NCBI GenBank assembly: GCA_002633005.1
Contig: NMRA01000027.1
Span: 1,107,788 to 1,167,787, forward strand
Direction: 5' to 3'
DNA length: 60,000 bases
Source: Phoronis australis
Lineage: Eukaryota; Phoronida; Phoronidae
Shown here: in pieces, positions 20,986 to 32,300 of the stretch
How positions within the stretch are numbered: the first letter of the stretch is position 1
How the letters are laid out: each line of letters opens with the position of its first letter
Translations under genes and position numbers: made by a program
The notes under the pieces: generated by a model
What the model was told of the DNA's origin: nothing
The model's input: only the letters and a program-made list of their open reading frames with translations
Database searches by the model: none

Positions 20986-23952
20986 GGTCTGACCGTGTTT
21001 GTGTATACATTGTGTAACAGTTTTAGCACATTTTTGTAGAGCGGAGAAACAGCCAGTGGTTCTACACATTAATATTCAAAAGTGTGCAGTCAATGTCTCT
21101 GTGTTCGGAAAAATTTGGGACAATCAGTTATCGGGGAGGGGTGAATTTATAGCATGTTCTTGGTCAGCAATCTGATTGCAGTAAAACTTCTTTAATTCTG
21201 GAATTTGAGACAAGGACAACTTTGGTGTTCACCGTGTTTCTCAAATTTCGGATTATGTGTTTTCAATCTGCAGACTGGGTAATTTTGCCGTCTTTCCTGG
21301 CAGTTAGGCATCTATTAGTGAGATGACGATGTCATCCGGTTTTGGGTTAAATTCGAGGCATTTTGCTCCACCTTGTGGCCATTTTTACTGTTTTCGAGTC
21401 TTGTTATTTGGCGTCTATCCCTCTGTCAACCAAACCCCTCTAAGGATGTTTGTAGAAATTTGCATTTATGTTCCTTATGGGAAGAGGAAGTCTGACGATG
21501 ATTTTCCAATGACTTTATTTTGGCGTCTCTTAGTGGCAGTTAACGTTTTGTGCGCTTATAGCCTGTTAGTGGCAATTTCATTTTTTCATTTTCGTCTGTT
21601 TTCTCAAAAGTTCCTTGGTGGATTTTTATGAAATTTGGTAAATAGCTTTGATGATACATACAAGTTCTCAGGTGGATTTGACATATTTTGCGACAGCTAT
21701 TTGCCATTTTTAAGCTCCAAATAAACACACCTAGAAACACACCGTTAACAGTGCATTCGTGGGTGCATTTCAACGCTTCGCGTTGCTCTTGTAAATGTGT
21801 TTGTAATATCTTAATTATCAGGTAATAAAGGAGGACAGTGTACCTAGCACAAAATTCATGCTTGGTTTTCCCTGTTTAAGTTCTGTATCATTGCAATAGC
21901 AATTGTTTTTAAAATAATTTCCACATTGACACTAATGTTAGAAGCCCTTGGAAATGAAAATGTCTAATTATTGTCGTTATGTTTGTCCAAAATCAATGAG
22001 ATTTTATTTTTTTGTTTCTGCAAAGGTTTTTGCTTTGACAAGAGTGATTCCTAAATATGTCAACTAAAGCTATCCTTTCCCAATATTTCGGACAATTCAT
22101 GCGACATCACAATTGGGTGTTCTCTATAAAGATGAAATTAGGCTCTGATGATGCTCAGACCTGTTTTCTTTTTGTCGTGATTTATTCCTTGTTTTCTCAT
22201 ATCCACTACAAGTCTTGTGTCCAGCCTGTCAGTCAATAAAAAGCATTTGGAAGAACACTCCTAAAAACTGCATTCCGTTATCAACTCTTCACTGGTTAGC
22301 AACTGAACATCCTCAACAATTTTGCCCCCCGTTTTATTGACAGATTGTAATCACTGACATGTTGAAAGGTACGTGTCTCATCCCTTGATATAGCTAACAC
22401 CTCAGTAGTAATCTGGGTTTTCAAATATGTTAAAATATGAGACTTGATTATACTGGGATTTTCAGGAACAGCCAACGACAGGAAAAGGCTCTATGGGTTT
22501 TTTTTGAAATAGGGTTCGAAAAAATATGAAAGACATGGTCACATGACCCAATCAATTGCAGATTGGTACGAAGTTAAAAATCAATTTCTGCAGACTTTCT
22601 ATTTTTGGAAAATATATACTGTTAAATTACATAGTTTTGGAGGAGGCAGTGTGGCCTGGTTGATAAATGCCCGCTTTCTTTACTCGAGGTCGTGGGTTCA
22701 AGTCCCACCAGGTCACACTGCTAAACCCTTGAGCCAGGTTTCTAGCTCCTCAGCTCGGTTTTAACCATATATTAATAAAGCATAAAAGTATTTCCAGGTG
22801 ATCAGTGCAATGGGCCCACATGCGAGGCCTGCGCACGTCTGGTACAACGTGTATCAGACCGCCTGCAATTATTTTTCTTTACATAGTTTTGTAGATAGTT
22901 GGCTAAACCCCAACACTTGTCAATAAGGTTTCACACAACTGTAAAAGCCGATGGCTAAATGAGAGAGGTGTGTGTGGTATTTCAACTTTCCGCAAGAGCT
23001 TCACAATTTTTCAGAAGGACTCTACAGACTGTTCTTCAATGCAAAGTCATGTCATTGAAATGATCGTTTCTGAAACAGCCCATTGTAAGACTTGTTGATA
23101 AAGAATATTTTTATTGAATGCAGTAAATATTTGTGCATCTTGAGTAAGTGTTCAAGTCAAGAAATGGGCATAAAGGATTTACAAAACTCTTCGTCAGCTC
23201 AAAATATCCACAAAGTAACTTCATTGGTGGATTCATTGACAGAAATATCTGACAACCAATATAACAAAGAATTCAAATCATCAGCGAAAGGGAACTTTAG
23301 TCAACCTTTTTAGGAAGAACTATTCCATAACTGTGTGACTGCCCCTTCATAAAAATGTCGTTTCAAAGCATAAATATTAGATGTCTTGATGTTGTACAAA
23401 AACAGTTCTCAAAAGTGATCATTTTTTAAAGGCTTCAAACATTGTCGTATCAAAACATTTGTCTTATGTTAGCTTATGATATAGAAATTAAACGTTAAGT
23501 TGATTCTACTCATCGGCTGTGAAGAAATAAAATTTCATTTGTCCACTATCTTAAATTGGCGAGATTTACTGAATAACTTGCATTACATTAAAACCAGCAT
23601 AATTGTAGCGTAGAAGGATAAAATGTCAGTGTGAATCACTGTGTGTATTGGTCATCTGTGCTAAAATTCATTGAGCTCGAAGTTTCAATTTCTATTGTGG
23701 CACTAGAATACTTTTAGTGTCCTGTGCCCGGTTTCATGAAACAGTCCCAAATAGGGACTCAAAGTTCCCTTAATGGTTTGCATATTTATTTCATTTTTCT
23801 CTCACAGATGTTGTGTGTTGCTATCATTTTATCTTCATTGAGAGCTCCTCTTTGACTAGCGACATTTTGTTACAATATTTACTAAAAACTGACCCCTGAT
23901 TTCAGTCAAAATGATTAGAGACTTGTCCTGAAAAGATCCCTGCTCAGTTTCA
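20986..23952 (+). repeat. large duplicated block, copy B (2967 bp)
   Basis: Second copy of 17154-20984, with two internal deletions and point differences. Unlike copy A it continues uninterrupted into the complete MITE at 23724-24129. It carries the same SINE with the same target-site duplication, so the insertion predates the divergence of the two copies. Confidence 0.92.
22640..22878 (+). mobile_element. tRNA-derived SINE, copy 3 (within block B)
   Basis: Equivalent of copy 2, with flanking TTACATAGTTTTG at 22627-22639 and 22879-22891. Box A-like, box B and the 3' palindrome are retained. Confidence 0.88.
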
Positions 23953-24129
23953 ATAATAATGAGAATTCACTCTTGATTTGTATCGAAGTCAAAAATTGAC
24001 TTAGTAATGAGACTCAAACAGCATAAGAAAGGACAATCAGTGTTTTTTTTTAACAAGCCCACAAACACAAAGGAGATTTAGGGAACTTAGTTGAATCCCT
24101 ATTTTAGACTGTTTCATGTAACTGGGCAC
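23724..24129. mobile_element. MITE, GTGCCC family, copy 1 (406 bp)
   Basis: Inverted ends of more than 40 bases. The left reads GTGCCCGGTTTCATGAAACA and the right, reverse-complemented, reads GTGCCCAGTTACATGAAACA. Both continue with an AGTC..AAATAGGGA..TCAA block. No coding sequence is present. A related element lies at 25388-25835 in the opposite orientation, and a truncated left part lies at 20755-20984. The target-site duplication is not clear. Confidence 0.82.
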
Positions 24130-24434
24130 AAAAGCATCGAATCATATTTGTATTTAGATAACCTGGCTGTATCAGCTGGGGCTTTCTGGTAACTAAATAG
24201 TGAACAACTTGTCCACTTTGAGGGTCATCCATAACCTGGCAACTGCAGGCCACACCACAAACATTTTCAAGTCTTTTATCTAGAGCTGTTTTTACTCGGG
24301 TGCGAGTTGTCACAGCACGACTTGCTCCACTTCAGTCACATTTACACACCAGGCTTGTATCAATGATATTGGTTAAAAGTTGAAAATGATCCTTATTGCT
24401 CGAGTCCGTTCCTTGCACATGATGTGACTAGGTG

Positions 24435-24688
24435 CGGGGCCCTCAATTACTGGATTTTGGGGCCAAATATTGGCTGCATTCCCGTCTGAAATTTATTCTA
24501 AAAATCACGCAAAATTGCCACCATGAGGCCCAAAACTTCCCCTCAAGTGATTAAAATATTCCCCTTGAGGTTCAGACCACTCACACAGGCGATGAGTTAA
24601 AACAGCACAAAATGTTAGTTTCGGCTACTTGCCTCCTTGAGACATAGCGTAATGAGTTCTGGAGGACAGGAGTGGGGGTGCAATTGAT
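24435..24688 (+). repeat. interspersed repeat family, copy 1
   Basis: A diverged sequence with landmarks GGGGCC, AAAAATCAC, GGCCCAAAACTT and a CCCCTTGAGGTTCAGA-like string is colinear with 34040-34210. It leads directly into the 54-bp tandem array. Confidence 0.6.
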
Positions 24689-24916
24689 GGTGAGCTGGGG
24701 GGATCTGATTTTCACCCTTACCCAAAATTTAACTTCTCACAAGGTGAACTAGGGGGATCAGATTTTCACCCTTACCCAAAATTTAACTTCTCACAAGGTG
24801 AACTAGGGGGATCAGATTTTCACCCTTACCCAAAATTTAACTTCTCACAAGGTGAACTAGGGGGATCAGATTTTCACCCGTACCCAAAATTTAACTTCTC
24901 ACAAGGTGAACTAGGG
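24689..24916 (+). repeat. 54-bp tandem repeat, 4.2 units
   Basis: Unit landmarks are GGTGAACTAGGGGGATCAGA, TTTTCACCCTTACCC and AAAATTTAACTTCTCACAA, repeating at exactly 54 bases (TTCACCC at 24711, 24765, 24819 and 24873). Units are nearly identical, implying recent expansion. Confidence 0.95.
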
Positions 24917-25387
24917 CCGTGAAGAGGGACATGCAAACTAACTCTTGATCCTGATCTCGAGGAATGAGGTACTGCGACTTGCTCCTCCAAGACCAAAAAT
25001 TACCTGTGAGGCTAAAAAGGCGAAGTTGTTTCTTGTCTCTAGCTCAACTCATTTTGAGATCTGTATTCCCCAACTATAAAAACTGAAAAATTGCCTGCCC
25101 GCATCGATTTCAGTCTCATGTTTTTTTTTTGAAACGATGCACATTAGCAAGGTTTGATACGCCATGATTTGCCAAGCGATGAGTCAGAAATGACTCATTT
25201 TCGCTCATCTCGGGTGGATTTTATTTTCAAAGGTGTGAGCAACGAAAAATACAGCTCTCTCAACTAGATTTTGTTTCAAAAATGAGACCAGCACCAACCA
25301 TGCTTTTTCAAAAGTCCTTTTAGCTGAAGTCTAGTTTTTCACAGCTTGTTAGGTTTTGGAGTCATTGTTGGATAAGACAAGACTTCT

Positions 25388-25835
25388 GTGCCCAGTTCTA
25401 TGAAACAGTCTCAATTAAGGACTCGCCTAAGCTCCTTAGATCTACTGCATATTTGTGGACTTGTGAAAATGCTGATTGTTCTTTCTTACACCGGTGTACT
25501 GGTTTAGTTTCATTGCTTATGTAGGCAATTTTTGGTTTTGATACAAGTGGCAAGTGAACTCTTCGTTGAATTCTCAGTAGTTACGGAAAATATATTGGGA
25601 TCTTTTCGTGCAACGCTCTTAATTTAGGGACTAAGTCCTTATTTATTTTCACTGAACTCAGAACTCAATTTTTAGTTATGTTATTAGAAAATGTGATTAG
25701 CCAAAGAGGAGCTCATAATAAAGGTGAAATGATAGAAAAGGATTACACATATAAGTAAGGAAAGACACAGGTACGCAGTCAATTTATGGAACTTAGTTGA
25801 GTCTCTATTTGGGTCTGTTTCATGCAACCGGGCAC
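25388..25835. mobile_element. MITE, GTGCCC family, copy 2 (448 bp, inverted relative to copy 1)
   Basis: The left end reads GTGCCCAGTTCTATGAAACA. The right end, reverse-complemented, reads GTGCCCGGTTGCATGAAACA. Interior sequence near its left end is the reverse complement of the right interior of copy 1 (AAGAAAGGACAATCAG against AAGAAAGAACAATCAG), so the two are family members in opposite orientation. Confidence 0.82.
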
Positions 25836-26348
25836 TGGAAGTTATTACCTTTGACCAGCATAACAACAAAAAAATGAGTTTTTACGATTTTATTATAAAG
25901 TGCCAATCCTGGATATTGCCTTCCAGACATTCACTGAAATCAAGACTGGGGACTTAAACATTTAAATATCAGTAAATTATTCAGTCAGTTATTGAGTTGG
26001 ATTTAAGTCTGAACCCAGAGCATTTCACTGCAATCATGGGGACTACAGGTTTGATTCCACTCTGCCGCTGATCTCAGAACTTGAACCCCCTTTCTTTCCA
26101 TTTAAAGATCTAGTACTTTTCTTTTTGTAGATCTGAAATTTATAAAGAGAGAACATCGAGGATGTTGTATCCAACGATAGTTGATAAGTTTTCAGCAGAC
26201 GGGTAGTTGGAGCCTTAGACACTTCTCTTTTATTGATGGACTTGCTTCACCACTTCTCATTTTGAATCGTTTCTGTCTTGATAAGGACGGAAGTTGAAAT
26301 ACGTCAAAGCTTGCAGACACTTTAGTCCTATAAAGAGGGATGTGACGC

Positions 26349-26473
26349 TGTAAACCTTTTCACTCCCCAATATCACCCATGCCCCATTTTTTCGAATCTA
26401 GAAAATTCAATATCTGCTGGAATACTGGTGTCCCAATTTCTAGAGGCTGTCCCAAATTGGAGAATTTTTACTG
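26349..26473. mobile_element. possible short CAGTAAAA-type MITE
   Basis: The right end, TGTCCCAAATTGGAGAATTT followed by TTACTG, is the inverse of CAGTAAAAATTCTCC and abuts TA, the target of pogo/Tc1 elements. A weak left partner, CTGTAAACCTTTTCACTCC, lies at about 26351. The boundary on the left is uncertain. Confidence 0.35.
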
Positions 26474-26961
26474 TAATCCCATTCCTCTTTATGTTGACAT
26501 CGCTACTTTCTGATCAATTCGCTCGGACAAAGTCATCGTCAGCTGGCCGAAACAGACTTCAATCGCTGCCATGCCCGGACTCAACAATTGTTATTGTTAT
26601 TGCAATCTTTCGGTTAAAAGTCCTTTTACAGCCAGCCATATCAAACGGGCTCTCGATTTTGTAATGTCAGGATTTTTTAAATCAAAATGCAAGTTTAACG
26701 TTTTAAAAATGAATGACAGTGTTTTGTAACACTTTCCAATGTTTGTGTTTTACAACAGGTTGACCACTATGAACATTTCTCGCAGATATCAAAATTCAGT
26801 GCTTTAATCATGAAAATATTACTTCGGCAACCAAAAAGAGTTTGTGACCATATTTTGATCTAGGCACGACATGATCAAATGCACACTAGATGGCGAAAGA
26901 ATATTTGCAAATTTACTTTTGATAAGGCATTAATTAACAGTACATATCTTGTTATTTGCAG
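26474..26961 (+). other. end of the probable intron before the first large coding exon
   Basis: Nothing coding is recognised. It ends in the acceptor CTTGTTATTTGCAG at 26961. Confidence 0.5.
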
Positions 26962-29046
26962 AAGGATGTGAGCGTTGGTTAGCTGAGCACCAAGATGAGC
27001 AATCTGGACCATCGCCTAGCGACACCTAGTGGCCGTTCCAGGATGCTGCGTCCTCACAAGCAGCATCGTCCAGCAGCAGGTTTGGACTATCTCAACTCCC
27101 AGCCATTTAGAACCAGACTTAGGAGAGTTCTTGGCTGTGACAGAGCCTTATTTGACCCTGAATGTGGCGACTTACATTCAATAGTTGAGACGGAGGAACA
27201 ACAGTACATTCCAGAAAATATGAGCAAATCTCAAAGGAGATCTCGCAGAAATACGCACACCGGATTGGTCAATGGTGAAATTTTGAGAAAGTCTGCCACA
27301 TCTACTAACCGGTACCTAGATGCTGGTGGAAGTGATGGTGTCTCCAGTAGCAACGGTTACCATGACAATTTAAACTGGCATAGTGTTTCATCTTATGAAT
27401 ACTTGTGGGATGCTTCCTCACCACCACCCAAGCCCAAACATCATTCCAGTGTAGACTTGTGTAGGTCTCACCAACTGCAGAAGAGCAGTAGACCTGTCAA
27501 CAAAAGAGGGCGCACCCAGTCTGTCATTGTCCTATCCAATAATATGTATGGACGTGGCTGCGATTTTGTGGAAGGTGGTAGTGGAAATCTTTTGACAACA
27601 GTTGCAAACCGTGAACGGGGAAAATCATTATCCGAATGGGATCTTCGTAATTCCAACTCTGTATGCATTGAAAATGGTTTGCAACGTCTAGCATTAGCTG
27701 CCTCTGTTGACCAGGAATTTGTAAACTGTTCCAAGTCTGTGCCTGACCTTCGAAAATCCCGAACTGGAGTCTCATTTTCTGGTGATGAAGTATTTAATGA
27801 TCTGGAATCTCGGAAAAATCTTCCTACATCTGCCAGAATACGACGAGTTTTAAACCAAAGCGAAAGTACGTTGAGCTTGGTCACTGACTGTGGTAACAAT
27901 TCTAGGCTTCTCACAAACTCTATGAAATCAGGTTCGCTCCCAAGTCCTGGCTGCCGAACAGATTCTTCCCAGCATTCCTTGCAGTCAGTAGGCAGCTATG
28001 AAAGACTACAAAGGTCTGAACCAGATTTAAGGATGAATAAAACTGACTGGGCCCGAAGGTTTGTCATGATTGGCAGCTCCAGTGACGGGAAGAAATTTCG
28101 ACGAACACAGTCTGTAGCAAATCTTACTTACTCCCGTGAAGACACACAGAAATTTCTGGAAGAACATGGAGTCTACTTCTCACCATCACAAAAACTTAAA
28201 AAGCGCCACAGCACATCTAGAAATGCACGTAAAGTTGTGTCACTGAGTTCAAATGAAAAATTAGAAAATGCAGTGTATATTACTTCAAAACTACACGTTG
28301 GCGATGACCAGGGTAATCAAACTAGTTTGAACATTAATTTGAATCCAAATAGCTGCTCGAAATCTTCCCTCAGACACACTGTCATCGGCTCAAAGGTTGC
28401 TGATGAAAAGTCTCAATTTAGTTCGAGCATTAACGTCGAGGAGAATAATCTGATGGACTTTAAGAAACAGGGTACACCCAACAGTGATTGTGATGATGAA
28501 TTTGAACAGTATGAGAAACAGAGACACTTTTTTCATTCCACACGCAGCCGCCGTGAGTCACAGGGGCCTTCCCTGCAGTTTGTGAGAAACTGCCAGCCAG
28601 TGCTGCCTATTCATAAAAATGTCACTGTTTCTGTCACTAATGCTCAGTCGCTGAGCTGCAATGACAGAACAGAAAGTGGGTCCGGGAGAAAGAGCACATG
28701 TGTTGTTTACCCCATGCAAAACAAAGATGAGTTGAATGTACGTGACTCGGACAATGAAGTACTAGTTCAAAACAGAACCGGTGCTCTCCCAAACGTAACT
28801 AAAACTTTCCTAAACATTTCATCATCATCAACTTCAGAGAAAAATCTAGATGGAGATGAAAACTACAAAGAACATGTGAATTTAAGTGGCCTTCACAACA
28901 CAGATCCATATATCAGGTGTCATAGGGATGCTATTTTCAGTCATTCCAAAGCTATGGAGGATGAATGCAATGATAGTCAGATAGAGGTGTTGTCTGTTGG
29001 TCAAGAGGGAGTTCTGAGATCACCACCAGATGGGGCTAGTAAGCAG
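26962..29046 (+). CDS. large unrecognised disordered protein, first coding exon (CDS from 26995)
   Basis: The start ATG at 26995 sits in a good context (A at -3) and is preceded in frame by TAG at 26980, so this start is well supported. The exon encodes 684 residues and ends in phase 0 at AAGCAG|GTATGT. The product is hydrophilic, rich in Ser, Asn and basic residues, with no signal peptide or membrane helix. Notable stretches are a basic N-terminus, a PPPKPKHHS proline segment near residues 143-151, several SVPDLR/SEPDLR-type repeats (KSVPDLRKSR, RSEPDLRMNK), RRTQSVANLTY and FLEEHGVYFSP. RxxS-type sites (RRTQS, RGRTQS, RKSRTGVS) suggest kinase or 14-3-3 regulation, by inference. No known family was recognised. 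Coding continues at 56756. Confidence 0.85.
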
Positions 29047-29290
29047 GTATGTGGTTCAAACTTTTAGGAAGCAGTGTAGTTTAGTGCTTTGAGCTCCATT
29101 GCTAGTTGAATTCCTGGTTTTACTGGCAGATATTCTAGCAAAGCATAAAACATGACTCTTAACTGCCTTGAGCTCAGTCTTAGTTGTAGATGTATGCAAG
29201 GGAATGAAAACCTAACTATAATACGAAAGTGTTTTCCGGGGGTGCGTTAAAAAATGGTTGCCACTAGAAGTTGGTCTTCATTGTTTTCAC
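29047..29290 (+). other. start of the 27.7-kb intron
   Basis: Donor GTATGT at 29047. If read through, the frame stops after six codons. No other feature before the LINE insertion. Confidence 0.7.
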
Positions 29291-29310
29291 TAATATTCTA
29301 CATAATCATC
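29291..29310. repeat. target-site duplication, LINE 3' side
   Basis: TAATATTCTACATAATCATC, matching 33504-33523 in 19 of 20 positions. Confidence 0.9.
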
Positions 29311-32300
29311 TTTTTTTATGTATTTATTATCCTTTACAAACAATTACAAAAACAAACAAACAAATAAGTACACCATTCATTCACGCATGCACACCTCAGG
29401 AAGACCATTCTCATATCTCGTTTAAAGTAAATATCTTCTACATGAACTTAACATGAACAATAAATTTTTCCCATTTTGCAGAGAAGCTGTCATGTACAAA
29501 GTTGTTATGTGCATTTAATTTTTCAGCATTATAGTATTCATAAGTTTTTGTAACGAACTTGAGAAAATTAGGTATATTTTTGTGACATCTCTCTTTGTAA
29601 ATGTACTGTTTAGCTAGTAGAAGTAAAATGTTAAATAGGAAATCTTGCGTCTTGTAAAGTCCAAGAATAACAATATCGTAAGACAGACAGTTGGGAAGCT
29701 GAATGCCACACTTTTGAAGTAGCTTTTCGAATTCCTTCCAGAAATCTTGTACAAAGCTACATTCCCAAAAAAGGTGTGACAGCGTCTCTGGAGCTTTATT
29801 ACAAAAGGAACATAGATCAGAATCCCTAACACATATTTTGACTAAAAAGGTATTTGTTGCAATAATTCTATGTAGTATTCTAAATTGGAACCATCTAATA
29901 TGGGGATCCTTTGTAATTTTGTAAGGTAAAGCATATATTTTCTTCCAATCTAAACTATCTCCTAGCTCTATTTCCCATTTAGACTCTGACTTAGGTTTCT
30001 TAACGTTATTAAAGACTGAACAAATATGTCTACAACCCTTCAAATCTTTCCGTAAGTGAGTAATTGCTAAAGGCATGCAAGGAAAGTAGACATTAACACT
30101 TTTAAATTTACTTTGAAATAGACTTTTTTGAAACCTTTTTAGAACAGAAACAACACCATTATATTCTACAAAGTTGGTTTTCACGTCGAACCTATTTTTC
30201 ATATTGTTTAGACTAACAAGATCACCATCAGAGGTATACATATCTCTAATAAATCTCAAGCCTTTTACAAACCAAGGCTTATAAAAAACACCTGTGCCTC
30301 CGATCGCCAAGTTACTATTAAACCACAAAGGTTGGTTCAAAAAGTCCTCTTTACTTGCAACAATTATTTTCTTGTAGAAAGATAACATACTTTCAAATAC
30401 GTCGCGCCAGTAGGAATTACCAATTAGAGTTAACTTCGACTTAATAAAGTCATCTCCAAATGAAGCAAAATTCTTTAAGAACGGGTAGAGTGCGTACAGT
30501 AATTCACCACTTTTAGACGCAGGGCTTTCCAGATATCTACGGGCCATAGCGAGTTTTAAAGCTTTGCTGAAAGTATGCATATTAACCATTTGAATTCCCC
30601 CTCGATCAAGTCCTAAACAGGCCGTAGTTCGTTTAATTTTATCATTACGGGCCTGCCATACAAATCTAAAAAATGTCGTATTCAATTCACCCAAGACTTT
30701 CACTGATGGATTTGGTAAACTTGACAACAAAAAATTAAGTTTAGAAATAGCTAATGTTTTAATTACCGTTACTCTACCAAACGGCGTTAAATTTCGTCGA
30801 CTCCAACTTTTTAGTAAAGACTTGATCTCAGTTATTCTTGCAGTGAAGTTCTTATGCGTCATACTATCCAATTGAGTGTCGAAATCCACCCCCAAAAATC
30901 TAAAAGATTTTTTTGTCCAAGACAAAATTTCTTTTGTAGGAATCACGTCATCACTACCAGTTTTACTTCCAAACCATATGGCTTTTGTTTTATCCACATT
31001 CACTTGGAGACCGGAGACACTAGCAAACAAATGTAGTACATTCAGTGTGGTAGTCAATGACAAATTCGACCCATCCAACGTAATTGATGTGTCGTCCGCA
31101 TATTGCGAAATCAAATATTCCTTATTCCCAGCAACTACACCAGCAATATTTTTATTATTCTTGATTAAATACGCCAAAATCTCCGCGCACAATATAAAAA
31201 TGTATGGAGACAATGGGTCACCTTGTCTGCAGCCACGTGAAATATTGAACCAAGAAGATGGGTGACCATTTACGACAACACAGGACTTAATATTACTGTA
31301 AAAGACTTTCACCCACCTTCTGATCGACCAACCAAAATTAAGGAACGATAAAGTTTTTTGAATAAAATTCCACGACAATGAATCAAATGCTTTCTCAAAA
31401 TCAATCAGTAAAAGCAATCCAGGTTTGTTAGCTGCCTGGGCATAAAACATTAAATCATATAGCACTCGGATATTTTCGTTCATATTTCTTCCAGAAACGA
31501 AACCTGTCTGGTCCTTACTGATTACTTTTCCCAAAACGGATTTTAACCGTTCAGCTACTGCCGAAGAAGCCAATTTATATGTCACATTGAGCAAGGATAT
31601 GGGTCTCCAGTTTTTCAAATAATGTTTACTTTTATCTGCTCCCTTAGGGATGCAGGTGATCACTCCCTCTTTCTGTGTTGAGGATAACTGGCCAACAGCA
31701 AAACCTGTATTAAGTGAGCGAACAACGAAATGTCCAATGTCAGCCCAAAAAAATTTCAAAAATTCCACTGAAAAACCATCAGAGCCTGGGCTTTTGTTGT
31801 TTTTCATTTTTTTCAAGCATTGTGTGACTTCTTCATATGTAAGAAGACCTTCTAATTTTTCTTTTTCTGTCTCATTCAGCTTGGAGACACAAACATTATC
31901 AAGAAGAGTTTTTAAAGAAGTATTGTTAGTCTGTCTATATTTGTATAGATTTTCATAAAAAGTTTTGGTTTCCTGAATAACCTCTTCTTCACTATTGGTT
32001 TTAGTATTGTCAGATTTCCACAAAAAAGGCATAAACTTACTTGTGTAATGCCTATTTTCCAAGTGAAGAAAATATTTGGAAGGCTTTTCACCTTCTTCAA
32101 TCCATCTTGCTCTCGACCTAGTCATAAGACCTCTTAACTTATTTTGCCTTAGCTCGGCAAGTAAATTATTTTTTTGTTCCAGTAGTTCCCTGTCAAGGCT
32201 TAGACTTCTTTCCAACAAGCTTATTTCTTTGATAAGTTGCTGTTCAACTCTATCACTTTTTCTTTTTAAGTAAGTAGCAAAGGAAATTGTTTTGCCGCGA

